Positions 22,151-34,216 of a stretch of DNA of 64,000 nt are shown here, in pieces; the first letter of the stretch is position 1; each line of letters opens with the position of its first letter. This DNA is from Larix kaempferi (Eukaryota > Streptophyta > Pinopsida > Pinales > Pinaceae): the NCBI GenBank assembly GCA_027924585.1, contig BSBM01000299.1, forward strand, positions 30,294,501 through 30,358,500. The letters run 5' to 3'. The notes under the pieces were generated by a model, which did not search any database, was not told the origin of the DNA, and saw nothing but the letters and a program-made list of their open reading frames with translations. The translations under genes were made by a program, and so were the position numbers.

Positions 22151-24600
22151 TGGGATGGGTTTAGTGGTCTAGAGGCATGGTTAGGTGCAACCGTGCTTAT
22201 AGTGGATGAAATCATATGGGTGTGGTGTCCACATGATGAACAATCACCATGCTCTTCCTTAGTTGGTTTTGATGTAGTGAAAACGTTAATGGAAGCGATT
22301 TATTAGGAAATTGGTTGAGGTATTTCAAACAAGGGGTGTGTGAGGTAAATAATTGCCAGTGCATCCCAAATTCGAGGGAGTTCAGAAGTGATGTTGATAA
22401 TGCCAAAATTGAGAACATTTTATGCACACATGATTGGTGCGCAATGGATTGGTTTTGGCTGTGTCATTGGGCATGGTTTAGGTGGTTGGCATGCCCCCTG
22501 CTGAAGTGATAGTGGCATGAGTTGCACTAATAGGTGTGTTGAGAAAATTCCTAAGCTCCGACAATGTGGAGAACAAGTTTTTTGCATGTCCTAACTATTT
22601 GCATAAAGAGCATGGTTGGTTGACTGTTGGGGCAGAGGTAGTATTTAGTGCAAAGGGGGATTTCAACTTTGGTTGGTTGATGCCCCAAACATTGGGTTAG
22701 GTGAGAACCAGTGGTGGTTTTGTTAAGTGGCGTCGGTCCTATGGGTGGCCATGATGGTATGCATGCCAGTGATACTAGCATAAAATCATAGTGGCTATTG
22801 GATTTGGTTCCATTTTTGGATATGGTGGGGTTAGGTACCATACTTTTGGGTAACTACCCCTTGGTTGGAAAAGGGTTGTTGTAACGCAACCTGTTAAGGT
22901 TATGGGGCATTCGGTGGTTGGGTAACTACCCCTTATTTTGTCAAGGGTTGTTGTAACACAACCTATTGAGGTTATGGGGTGTTTGGTGGTTGAGGAGGGT
23001 TGGCCGTAGCCTTTTTCCTTGCCTTAAGAAATTGTTGACATTAAGGTATCAACGAGAAATGGTGAGTGTAATGCCCATATTCTCCAAAGATGAAGCAAGG
23101 ATAGTTCGTCTGAAGGTTAGAATTCTTTCCTTATTTAGGGGGATTGTTACTCCCCTCATTTGGGTTTCCCAGGTTCTAGTTCTGCTAGGGAGGAGGAATG
23201 CCTCCTTGCCCTTGTGGCTGATTCTTTATGTTCTTTCTTTTCTTCTTCCCCTAATTCAGAATATTTGGGGAATTACCCACATTCAACTACTCAAAGTGTT
23301 GAGTTTGTTGTGCAAGATAATGTTGTACTAGATTAAAACCCAACATGGGGCATAGGGGAAGAGCCAGGTGGACCAAGAAGTATGAAATGTGGATTATAAA
23401 TGTGTGTGGGAAGGTATGGGTTAGGGGCTCTAAATGAGGTGGATGTAGGAGCTGGTGGTGGTGGTACAATTAGAGATTGACTAGCATTGAGATAAGTAGG
23501 AATGTATGGTTCATAAGAAAAGTTCCCAAATGGAGGACTTGGAACAGTTGTGGGAGCCACTGATGCTAGGGGTGCTGGTAGGTATTGTTGTGCCATATTG
23601 TGTGGCATAGAGATTGATGGTTGGGGAACATTTAAATAATGATAAATAGTCTCGTTAATCCCTTCAATAGAGTGTGATGTACCTGAGGGTGCTAGGTTTG
23701 ATGTTGGGAGTATGATATACAACACCTGAATTGCACATAAATCAAATTGAAAGCGGCTTGTCCTTGAGGATGGCCTCTTCTTCCATTTTGTCCTATGTGG
23801 TTGCCACATCCTTTGCGATCATTGGTTGAAGTGATTTTAGAAATCAATCCAACAAGAATTGGGGTTGGATGTCTTGCACAAAGTCCTATGTCTATGGCGC
23901 TCATGGATGTGATCTGCAATGTGAGTTGAGTTATTTTGCTGAAATTCTGTGAGAATTTCGAGCCCTAAATCATGGTTTGTGGGTAATTGAAAACATGTGA
24001 GGAAGATAGTGGCAATGGAATCTAAGGTGGAGTAATTACTAGATGGTATATTGATGTACCATTTGGCTTATGCACCTATAATTTTTCTTTGAAAAAGTTG
24101 AAGGTGAATGATGTCCTCGATGATGCTATTTGATGAGCACCAAAGGTGAAATGAAATTACATGGTTGTTTGGGTCGTCTCTCTGTTTCCCCTAACATTTT
24201 GGAACATCCGAGGGAATCCTGGGGATCATTTTTGGCCAAGTTGCATTATGAAGAATGGGATCATTGATAAATTTGGATAACTCAAGGAGATAAACTTGGA
24301 TAACTCAGGGAGATTTATGCTTGCCATGAATGGAAGGTTTGATGCTTCCATTCTATGTTGTGTGTTTCCTCCTCGTGGAGGTGAATATGGTCGTGAATTT
24401 CAGGTGAATATGGAAGTGTATTTCCTATGAGAGGTGGAGGTGATGGGGGGGTGTTTCCTACAAAAGGTGGAGATGGCCTCTTCCACGAGATGGAGAGGGT
24501 GGTGGAGTTGTATATCCTGCAAGAGGTGGAGAAACATGAGATTTAAGAAAGGTATTCCCTATCCAAGATAATCATAACAATGCTCCCTAGGTATGCCCCC
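22151..24600 (-). pseudogene. Element F: degraded gag region, Pro-rich
   Basis: Minus-strand frames at 23809-23333 (158 codons, rich in Pro, Ser and Thr) and 24250-23930 (phrases like ATIFLTCFQLP and LEILTEFQQN) match the Gag of element D (ATVFLNHFQLP, MDILSTFIQN at about 60400). Pro-rich repeats lie at 24310-24560. Protease, RT and RNase H are absent between this and the integrase tail at 21517-22150, so F has lost several kilobases of pol, by deletion or as a non-autonomous form. Confidence 0.6.
22851..22994. repeat. Two tandem copies of a 72-bp unit
   Basis: Units start TAACTACCCCTT at 22851 and 22923 and both contain AGGGTTGTTGTAAC and GGTTATGGGG. About 80-85% identical by eye. Lies inside the gag-like region of element F. 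Confidence 0.8.
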
Positions 24601-27480
24601 AACTAAATGATCTCCCTCACGATCTATGGAGAGAAAATAAATAAACACCTCTTTGGGGTGGAGAGAGTCCTTGCAGTTTGAGAGACCGCCTCATATTTCT
24701 TTGTTCCACAATGGTGTTGGTTATGTGATCAAATGAGAATGGGGATGAGGCGATTTAATCACAATTGAACAGATGCAAAAATACGACAACCACAATAACA
24801 GATGCAATATGGAGCACATGATCGTATATGTGCCAAGTCTTTTTGCAAATGATCTCAAAAGTTTGTTCCTTTTAATTACATTTAGATGATCTTGTAAATA
24901 AAAAAAAGAAGATGTAAATTCCCTAGTAGAAGACGTAATGGCAATTCTCTCAAAGATTCATTGGGAATTCCAATAGCTCTCTTATTAGTGGTGATGAAAT
25001 CCCTCGTAGGAAGCTAGTGAAGGTATGGCATAATCATTTTAGACAACAGGTATTGGGGCTATGTTCCGAAAGGACTAGAAAAATTTCCAATAGCCAAGGA
25101 AATCTGACTTGGGTGAAAATGCATCCCATAAATTCCACCCAGTGATAATTCTATTTTTTGTCCACTAAGATACATGCATCAAGTGTGGATAAGCGTTTTG
25201 GCCTCGAATGGTAAAGAGTCTCCTCCACAAAGATAGCAAACAAAAATAGCTATAGCTCAGCTTTCATGTCCTTGGGAACCACATATTTCTTATCCAGGTT
25301 TTATTTTGACACTTGCTGATATAAGGATTTGATAAGTACCTAAAAGTCAACAACCACTATGTTTCAAAAATGTAGAATATTGGTGGACATTATTTGGATG
25401 CCTATCCCAATCAACTTTTTTGTGACCTCCTATGGAGGATTTTATTTGGTTGAGAATTACAATGCGATGTTGATTTTATAATGGTCCAAATTTGATTTAA
25501 AGAGTGAAAGAGAGATATTTAAAACTTCCTTATTGTTCTGATTCATCTAGATCACTTATGAGTGAAATAGGAATAGCATACTTGTTTCGAAAGAGTCTTT
25601 AGTTATCTTGGTGTGTGATCAAGTGGGAATCACATGTGTTTTGAAAGAAAATATAGAAGTGAGATTGGAAACTAACTAAAGAGAATAATAAAGCAAAGAC
25701 ATATGATCATTGACAGTTCTTTACTCCACTTAATTAAACTCTAAGTGTGAAATGAATAATTGTTTGCAAATAACGAACTACTACAAGTTTGATGAAATAA
25801 ATGTGAAAAGGGAGGTATTTGAAACCTTTCACCCTTTTCTGATTTTCCAAGATCACTAAGAGTAAGGAAAATAGCATGCTTGGGGAAAGAGGAGTCTTTA
25901 GGTCCCTTGTTTGTGTGAATGAGTGATCTAAACTATCTTGCATAAGATCAAAGAAATAAGAAAGAAGCAATAATATATACAACTAGCGGTAGTTAAAACA
26001 AATTGCCTCAACTCACTATTTCTATCAAATGGAAAGCATAATATTATTCAACTCCTAGTGAGAACTAAGAGGTCTGTTAAAAACCTTGAATCCTTTAGCC
26101 TAAATATCATGTAAGAAATTACTTCTTTATTTCCTATCTTGAGCTAAGTTGTCTAATTACTAGAGAAAATAAAACTGTATGTGAGTTTGTCAATTTTCCT
26201 ATTCATTAAATAGTCGTTGGAAATATAGGTGATGATTAGATCTAAGCTAAAAAACAACATTTCTAAAAAACGGTGTGGGTATTGGACCCATAGATGCGTG
26301 ATCACATGGGAATAGAGTTACAAAGGTCGCCCGAGTTTACCACGTGAGTACAAAACATGGAATCAACACTATAGCGTGACTATCGAAGAGAAAGTTGGGA
26401 TGGATCGTGTGTCCAAGACACTAGAACCACACTACTGATATTTTGATGAACTTGGGCTATGAGCATCCAAATTTTGACTGTTGAGAGGTTGAACAACAAG
26501 CTCCTGGACCTACACAACACCCCAAATAGTTATCCAGAAAAATGCAACCTATCTATAATTAAATGAACAAAAATAAGAGTGGAGTCACCATAAGTACTGT
26601 TGAGGGAAAAATGACACAAGGGTGAGCAATATTCCTTGTTATCCTTGCAGCTTGCAACCAAGGATACAATGTTAGATATGGGTTAGGTGTACCATCCACT
26701 CACAATCTAAGATTCTAAAGCAACTTCAACAAAAAAAATCTTAAGTAAAAGGATGGGGAGAAAAGTCCTACTTCTTAGTGGAATAAAGGAAGGGAGCTTT
26801 GTAGCATGTTGACTAGAGGTAAGAAATGGATTGAAATTTGATCTCTCAGTGCAATTATTGTAGCATAACTTTTTTCTTAATTTTCTCCTATAGAATGCAT
26901 TCATGTGGCTTCCTTTTATAAGTCAATTGGGGGCCAAGAAACATCTTGATCCAAATGTGAACACCCTTGCTAGTGAATTGGTTCTCCAAGTACATGAAGG
27001 GGGCTATTGAATGCTCCCAAGCATGTCGAGAGTCAAGTTAGAATTTTTGAGCCAAGAGAGACATTATGAGCCTTGAATGCACCATGAAAAGTAGGTGGTC
27101 CAACATTTTTGAAATTTGCGTGACTTTCAAAGGAAAAGTCGCACGGGTACACATGGGTCATTGAACAAAGAGTCGCACTAGTAGCACAGGGGTCTAGTGT
27201 AAATACTCACTTGTTTGTGTGTACATATTGCCTTTGTCATTCTAGGGATCAATTTCTCTTATGTATATAATGAGGACATTGTCTTCGGTGAGCTGCATGT
27301 TGTATTATGACGACGTCTTTATGCAAGATTAGCCAAAACATCACATTTGTGCGAAATTTAAGCGTTAACAAATAGTCAGGTCCCTTAGAGACCGAAAGCC
27401 CTTTTGTGAGGGGGATCCATGAAATTTCTCTCTCTAATTGCATGGGGATTAATTAACCCCTCTAAAATCTTGTTCTTTCA
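24601..27480. other. Non-coding stretch between element F and the LINE
   Basis: AT-rich, with no domain on either strand. It probably includes the 5' leader and LTR of element F, but I could not pair any LTR. Confidence 0.4.
25500..26110. repeat. Diverged tandem repeat, period about 300 bp
   Basis: Blocks near 25510-25600 and 25815-25905 share, in the same order, phrases like GATCACT, AATAGCAT, GCTTG and GAGTCTTTAG. A weaker third copy may follow at about 26080. Consistent with repeats inside an LTR or leader. Confidence 0.45.
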
Positions 27481-30400
27481 CTGGTTGGTTGAAAAAGACG
27501 CACCAAATGTAATTTTGATCTAGGAGTTAATGTGTAAAGGGTTGTAGATTCTAGGTCGTTTAAAGTCATTATTTAAGGAATGGGATTTCTTATGGGTGGA
27601 ATCTATGGGTTTGTTGGGGGGTCTGTTAATAGGATTTTGTTGTCGTCTTTCACTAAAAAATTGCTTTTTTGTTCATTTAGGGGTGTGCATGTAGCTCCAA
27701 TGTGCTAATATGGATATGGAGATATCCATATTAAATGTTTATGGTCCCTTTTTTTTTTTTTTTTTTTTTTTTGTAACTAGGGGAATCGACAACTGGGAAG
27801 GGGCTGGTACTCATGTCACACGGGGTCTAGGGATCCAATCTCGTCCGCTACCACTATACCCCTAGGTGCACCCACACAAACCGCAAGCATGGGGAACGGG
27901 TAATCCGGGGTGATTTGAACTCGTGACCTCCATTTACAACATTTCCTTCATATTAAGCGAATAGCCGGTTGAGCTACACCCCTACGAGCAATTTATGGTC
28001 CCTTATTACAAAAATAGGAGTTATGGAAATGTTTTTTCTTGATGCAGGTGGTGAAGGGGGACAATTTTATTATTGGAGGGAACTTAAGTTTTACCTTATC
28101 CTATGATGACGTATGGGGGGAGAATACTAGAAAGGACTCGATAAATGGTTATATTTTTCATCAACTAGAATGTTTAAATTTGGTCGATGTTGATCCAGTG
28201 GTAAAAATCCATTATGTAGGAACAAATTCATCTCAAAGGATGGAGTGGTGAAGTGACTTGACTTGTTTATTGTCTCAAAATCTCTCCTGAGTAAAGTGGC
28301 AAGATACTAAATGTGGGTTGCATCTAAAGGAGGTTCTAATAATAACCAATAATATTCCAATTGGATAGTGCAGTTGGTAATCCCCCAGCTCCTTCCAAGT
28401 TTAATCCTTCCTAGCTTGAGGATCTAGAGTTCTAGAACTTGGTCAAATTGGAATGGTGACATTTTGATGCAAATCTAGAACTCTCTCCAAGTCAGAAGCT
28501 GGTGGATTCTCTTAAATATTTGAAGCACCGGGTTGTTGAATGGTTGTCAAAAAAATAATCAAGAGCATGATTGGATTCTTGGGGAGATTGAGAGAGATAT
28601 TGAATAACTTTATGGGGGTAACCATTCCAGAGTATTCTTATGGGGGTATCTAATATACCTTCAAGATCTTGAGAATAAGAAAAATACGCTACTCTGGGAG
28701 TGGGATGCAGAATGGAAATGACAAGTTGAGCTATTTGGCTGACTTTGGGTGATGAAAACACCGCGATTTTACATAAGGTGGCTAGCCAAAGGAAAATCCA
28801 TGACTCGATATGGGAGCTTTGGGATGCAAAGAGGTACCTTAAGAGGGTGTTTTATGATTTGTTAGAGTTGGGAGTTCAAAATGTTAGATTAACAAGGAAT
28901 TATAAATATCAAATATTGTTGAGATTGTTAAGACCTGTTCATATTTTTCCTATATGATTTTTCCAAAAGATAATATAAAACTATTTGAGCCTGTTTCTCT
29001 TGGGGATATGAAGACAATAGTGCATAGATTTAAAAAGGACAAGTGTCTTACTTTGTATGGATGGACCATCAAACATTTTTGGTATTTTTCGACATAATGG
29101 GTTTGTACCTTCTATAGGTTGTTGAAGAAGTTTGTCAGTTAAATAAGATATTGCCTACTCTAAATGCTATGTCTATTTCTTTAATTCCAAAAACTAATAA
29201 ACCAAAATATTTAATGGATTTCTAACCAATTTCCTTGTGCAACATAGTGTATAAGATCATTGCTAAGATTCTAGCGGAGAAGTGAAACCTTATTTGTTGG
29301 ATTTTTTTTTTCACTTGAGTAGTTTGGTTTTTTAGAAGGTCGACAGATTCATGATGCAATTGGTGTTGCAAAGGAGTGTATGCATACAACGAAGGTGAGA
29401 AAATCTCCTACTATGCTAATTAAACTGCATTTATCAAAATCCTATGATTAGGTCTATTGGCACTATCTCTGGATTCTTCTAATTCATATTGGATTCTCAT
29501 TAGATTTGGTAAATTGGATTATGGGATGTATCTAATCAATTTATTTTGTTGTTTTTATCAATGGATCAAGGTCACCATTTTCTATTCCATCCAGGGTCTC
29601 CAACAAGGTTTCCCTCTCTCTTGCAAATTCTTGTTCTAGTTATGGAAGTCCTAAGTCGAGCTATTATAGTGGCCTGACATCAAAAGAAACTTGGCAGTTT
29701 AATCTATAGCAAGGAGTTAAATTACTCATTTTATTTTTGTTAATGATATATTATTTATCACAAATGGATTAGTATTAGAGGTTAGGGTTCTAGATGAGAT
29801 ATTAAAAATTTACTGCAAGGCTATTGGTATGTTGATAAACCTAGCTAAATCGACATGTTATTATAATGTAGTGGAGGAGGGGGTAGTGCAAACTCTTCAT
29901 AATATTTTTAGTATAATATGGAGGACTTTAACAAGGGTTTCAAGTACTTGGGTTTTCTTATTAAACTGAATGGCTATTGTAAATATTACTGGGTCTAGTT
30001 GTTTGGTAGGTTTGAATCAAGGATTCATCATTGGTGCCATCAATGGCTATCTCAGAGTGGAATACTTATCCTAGTCAATTCTATTCTTGAGGCATTGTCA
30101 ATTTATTGGCATATGCTAACATGTATCCTGGAAGGTGTAATGGGAAAACTATGATGATTGAGCTTTAACTTCTTTTTCTGTGGGAAGAAATCGAGTTTGA
30201 TGCATTGGACCAACTGGCACTCAATAGCCAAGCCAAAAGGTGATGGTGGGTGGTGCATTAAAGATTTCTTAAGGACTTCTTTGCGTCAATTTGGAATTTG
30301 ATTTCAAAGAACGATATATGGCATAGTATTATTAGTCATATGTATTGGGTCAGGAAAATTTCGTTGGGTCAAATTTAGGGTGAGCAAAACATCTATCATC

Positions 30401-31797
30401 GAGGTTTTGTTCAATGGAAGGCCTTGGAAACTTCATTCCCTATTTTTATTCTCTCTTTGCATGGAGGGTGGGAGATAGTTCTCAAATCATAATTGGCTCG
30501 GATGTGATTATGGGGTGTGGGCGAGAGGTCTCTCTTACCCCGAAACTGCTCTAGTTCCTTAGAGACAATGATATTGTTTTCTTATCTTAGATTGCCAATG
30601 TTGCAAATAATTCGATCTAGTAATAAGTTTGCGTTATTGCTCAAATATTTGGGTTACCAAATGATTTGGTTAAGGAATGGGATAATTGTATCCTCTTTCT
30701 TCATTGAGCCCATATTAAACTTTGACCCAAGCCAGATGAGTTGGTGTGGAATGGGAATAAGGTGAGAGGATGCTATATTGTTAGGATGGGATGTAAAGTC
30801 CTAATAATGTCACTGAATGCAAATAGATTATGGTGGTGGCATTTTTTGTGGAAGGTAAAGGATACGCATAAAAGTCAAATATTTATGTCGCTAATTTTTA
30901 TGAATAGGGTTCAATGTGGGATTTTTTATGGAAGGGGAACATACAAGGCCTAGGTATCTGCTATTTATGCCGAGCCGTGGAGGAGGATGTAGCTCACTTG
31001 TTTCAACACTATTCATATATTCGCCAAGTTTGGCATGATGTGGAGTCTAGTTTTAAATCATAGAATCTTTGGGTTGGAGTCACCATCGATCAGAGTTTAA
31101 GGAATTGGCTTGTGAGGCTGTATTTGAAACCTTTCAGATGCGTTCCTTTCCTTACAATATGGGGGGTTTGGATCGCTCACAAATCCTATCCTTTTGAAGG
31201 GAGTGAGATTCATTCTTTCCAAACTATTTCTTGGATCATGTCCTTATATTAGTTTCCCAAAGAAGAATTAGTCAGTATCTTACCTAGTAGTGTGGGTGAT
31301 TTCTAGGTGGATAAGTAGTGTTGCTGGGGATTTTGGTTGTATCAGGGGTGGGAAAATATTTTTGGTATAGGTGGTATTCTTCACTTCTCAGATGAGCATT
31401 CTATCACTTTTAAATCCAATTGTGCATAAGGCACTAATAACAAAGCCAATATATTGGCTTTAATTCCATTGTTAAGATTGGTATAGACTGAGGGGATATA
31501 AGTTTTTCAAGTGAATGGGGATTCCAAGTTGGTAATCTAATGGATACATGGGCCTGTTCAGTTAGAGTACATCCACCTTTATTTCTTGGGGTCTCATCTT
31601 AAGGATATTGCAAATGTTTTCTCTTCAGTCCGATTATGTCATGTATATTGTGAGCATAGTCATAGGGTATATTGTTTGTCCAAAGATGGATTTAAACTTG
31701 ATCATGGGACTATTACTCAACTCCGGTCTGAAGGAGATATAATGAATGAGCACAACATGTATTTGGAATATTTTTAACATATTTTATTTTTAGGGTT
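27481..31797 (+). pseudogene. L1-type LINE ORF2: endonuclease, RT, RNase H (decayed)
   Basis: Plus-strand order fits plant L1. Endonuclease is at about 27550-28250 (IYGPYYKN split by the SINE, then IIGGNLSFTL). A linker at 28745-28957 holds GDENTAILHKVASQRK. RT lies at about 29130-29640 (ISLIPKT, PISLCNIVYKIIAKIL, GLQQGFPLS). A zinc-knuckle-type downstream region lies at about 30100-31000. An RNase H remnant lies at about 31330-31780 (NKANILALIPLL, VNGDSKLVI, ending LEYF). Many stops and frameshifts interrupt it. ORF1 is not seen upstream. A solo LTR abuts the 3' end. Confidence 0.8.
27749..27991 (-). mobile_element. tRNA-derived SINE with 24-nt poly(A) tail and 11-bp TSD
   Basis: Read on the minus strand, it starts TTGCTCGTAGGGG, has an RNA polymerase III A box TAGCTCAACCGG (complement of 27965-27976) and a B-box-like GGTCACGAGTTCAAATC (complement of 27912-27928), and ends in 24 A (27749-27772 as T on the plus strand). 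A perfect duplication, TTTATGGTCCC, flanks it (27738-27748 and 27992-28002). Removing it and one duplication restores the endonuclease reading frame of the LINE across IYGPYY. The family is not identified. Confidence 0.9.
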
Positions 31798-32128
31798 TGT
31801 TATACCTCAAAGTTACACATTGAGCCCTAGTGTCGCATCCTCATACCATGTGACCTAATGACACTTTCTCCCTAATGGTTGTCATACATTATCGATACCC
31901 TCCTTGGTCTCATATGGACACCTAGGAGCAAAAACCACCGACGGAATGCCGAAGACAACATCTTATCTGCCACATGTCACCAAATATTATCTGCCACATG
32001 TCACCAAATATGACCCAATCTACATACATTTTCGTGCTTTGCACATATGCTGGGTAGCAACAATTAGGGTTGTCGCACTATTACCAGACCCTGGGGCGCG
32101 ATAATTTCGCATTATGCTCAGACCCAGG

Positions 32129-32138
32129 GGCGCGAAAA
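32129..32138 (-). promoter_or_regulatory. E2F-type site in solo LTR
   Basis: The minus strand reads TTTCGCGCC, which fits the plant E2F consensus. It is about 170 bp upstream of the TATA box and is the second of two GGGGCGCG motifs 35 bp apart. The match is seen; the function is inference. Confidence 0.4.
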
Positions 32139-32307
32139 TACTCTTTTAGCCTTTTTGCCATGGATCTTGGATCTCACCTTTCGAGATATTTTCTTGGGAT
32201 TACCAGCTTTGATTCGATCCTAACCCCCTCTCTCTGTTTAGTATGTCTGATCCACTAAACACTCTTTAGATCCATTTTACTCTCTTTTTGCTTAACCTTT
32301 CCAAGCA

Positions 32308-32315
32308 CTATAAAG
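32308..32315 (+). promoter_or_regulatory. TATA box of solo LTR
   Basis: CTATAAAG, followed about 150 bp downstream by an AATAAA signal. This is the usual U3-R layout of a Tat-type LTR. Confidence 0.6.
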
Positions 32316-33071
32316 GAGAGGCCTTCCATGAGACAAAGGGAGGACTTTTGGGGCATCCAACCTATGATCTTGAGACTTTTGCAGAGATAGCTAGAGGAAG
32401 AACTTGGAGCTGAAATTTGGCTTGGACATCAAGCAACCATTGTAAGCATCTTCAAGTTGTAATAAAGATAACTTGTCTTGTTTCCCAATTCATGTGTGTT
32501 GATTGTGTTTCAATTTCATGATTTGTGTCTAGATAGATTTGGATTCTAACTTGTGACTAAGGATTCTTGGAGAATTGTGTATGCTTGTACATTGTCTGAT
32601 CTTAACAAGTTCATCGCGAGGACTTCGAGATCTAGACTACAAGCGGGACAAACATCAAAAGTGAAAGGTCAGTTATCGTTTCTCACTTTCTTCAATACAA
32701 AAGCTTTGAAATACTTGTTTAATCTAGGATTCAAGATCACATTTGTTTCATTTTTGTCTTAGTATATAGTCAGTTCATCCTGCTTTATCCTAAGAGGGCT
32801 TCTTTCTATCCGTAGGAAGAAATCTCTACAATAGGGTTTATGTGTATTTAGTTTTATGTTTTCTATTTGAGTCTTATTAATTATTCCTAGTTCTACAACT
32901 GTTGTCTATGGGAGCTAAATTTAGAATAATATGGCTATTGTATAGCATGGGAGTGAAAAATTTTTATTAGCCATGGAAAATATATCAATATTAGAATCAA
33001 TATTTTTATTATGCCGATATGATTTGAAGAATGTATTTTTATATCCTTGAAAATAAAAATGTGACTTTTTC

Positions 33072-33102
33072 CACGCACACACACACACACACACATATAT
33101 AT
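33072..33102. repeat. (AC)n(AT)n microsatellite
   Basis: A run of CA dinucleotides followed by TA dinucleotides. The 680-bp stretch around it (32834-33513) shows no coding domain. Confidence 0.95.
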
Positions 33103-33513
33103 CTTCCAAATGGAAAATATCCATCACTCTAAATAAAGAGTGACCTTGAAATGTCCTCTTAGAACTTACATTATCATTATCATTATCATTCAAAAATATT
33201 TACTTCATAAACTTCCATTCTTCTGCCTTACCGTCTTACATAGTTCATAATAATGCTTTTACATTTTACCAATTGATCATATCCGAGCATTACCTTCCTT
33301 TTCCAGTTGCCTATGCAAAAAAACCTTTAATATTTTTCTTATTGCGAGCTCAATCATCCAAAATGTAGCAACTGCGCAGAATATATCAATATATGGCTTT
33401 ACGCTTTTCCATTCGTCCTGCGTGGTAAAAAGCTCAATGCGTTCTCAGTACACGCCTTGGATTCTATTGAACCGTTCAACAAAACTGGAGCTCCGATCCT
33501 GATTTGTCTAGAT

Positions 33514-34180
33514 TCATACCATAGTGAAGTGGTTCATCAACTGCCCATTGCTGAATTCCTCCACTTCAATTACTCTCGGTTGGACTGCCAATGCTAACCT
33601 AGATAATAAGTCTGCTTCTTCATTGATCTCTCTGTAAATGTGATTGAAGGAGAGTGAGTCAAAAAAGCCTAAAACATATTGTAACTCTTTTAGAATATGT
33701 TGCAGCTGGGGAGCATGTATTTGGGATTTACCATTTCCCAATCTATCACCATTTTGGAATCCCCAAAAAGTTGGATTCTTTGCACATTTTTCCTTTGCGC
33801 TATTTTGAGCACCACCCAAAGAGCTGTTAATTCTGCCTTATTGTTAGTTGTCGACCCTGGTGCATATTTAATGCATATCTTGGTTTCTTCATTCAAGTAT
33901 AAAACTCCTCCTGCACCTCCTAGTGGAGGAGTACCCTAGCTTGCACCATCAAAGAAAGCCCATGGCTCATTTTTGTTGATGATTGGGGAAAATATTTCTC
34001 GAGTCTTCCTTGTTTTAACAATAGTCTTGTGTTCCTGCACTTTCTGCAATAAAGTGACATAAATAATATCTGTTGGGATCCATCTATTCTTGAATATTGC
34101 TTGATTGCGTGCTTCCCAAATTGTGTAAACAAGGAGAGCGGGGAAGGCGTCATAATTACGTATCGCCTATTCTTGCCACC
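33514..34180 (-). pseudogene. LINE C-terminal RNase H fragment
   Basis: The minus strand encodes an RNase H fold split over frames: PWAFFDGASQGTPP near 33960, then YAPGSTTNNKAELTALW and FGDSKMVIDW (about 33870-33710), then REINEEADLLSRLA (about 33630). The acidic residues D, E and D are in expected places. It corresponds to the RNase H tail of plant L1 ORF2, joined by at least one frameshift near 33700. No RT is seen upstream, so it is a 5'-truncated LINE copy. Confidence 0.75.
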
Positions 34181-34186
34181 GGATCT

Positions 34187-34216
34187 ATACACACACACAC
34201 ACATATATATATATAT
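34187..34216. repeat. (AC)n(AT)n microsatellite
   Basis: CA run followed by TA run, right of the LINE RNase H fragment. Confidence 0.95.

Larger units (their letters stand above)
31798..32833 (+). repeat. Solo LTR of the Tat-type E family
   Basis: Starts TGTTATACCTC and ends TCTCTACAATA. It is flanked by a perfect TSD, GGGTT (31793-31797 and 32834-32838). It is homologous over its length to the LTRs of element E (41861-42852 and 49630-50615) read on their minus strand. There is no internal sequence, so it arose by LTR-LTR recombination. TATA box CTATAAAG at 32308-32315; AATAAA at 32461-32466. Confidence 0.9.

Noticed and set aside
27912-27976. Possible tRNA gene
   Set aside because: It has only A and B boxes in a longer unit with a poly(A) tail and target duplication; no cloverleaf. 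It is the head of a SINE.
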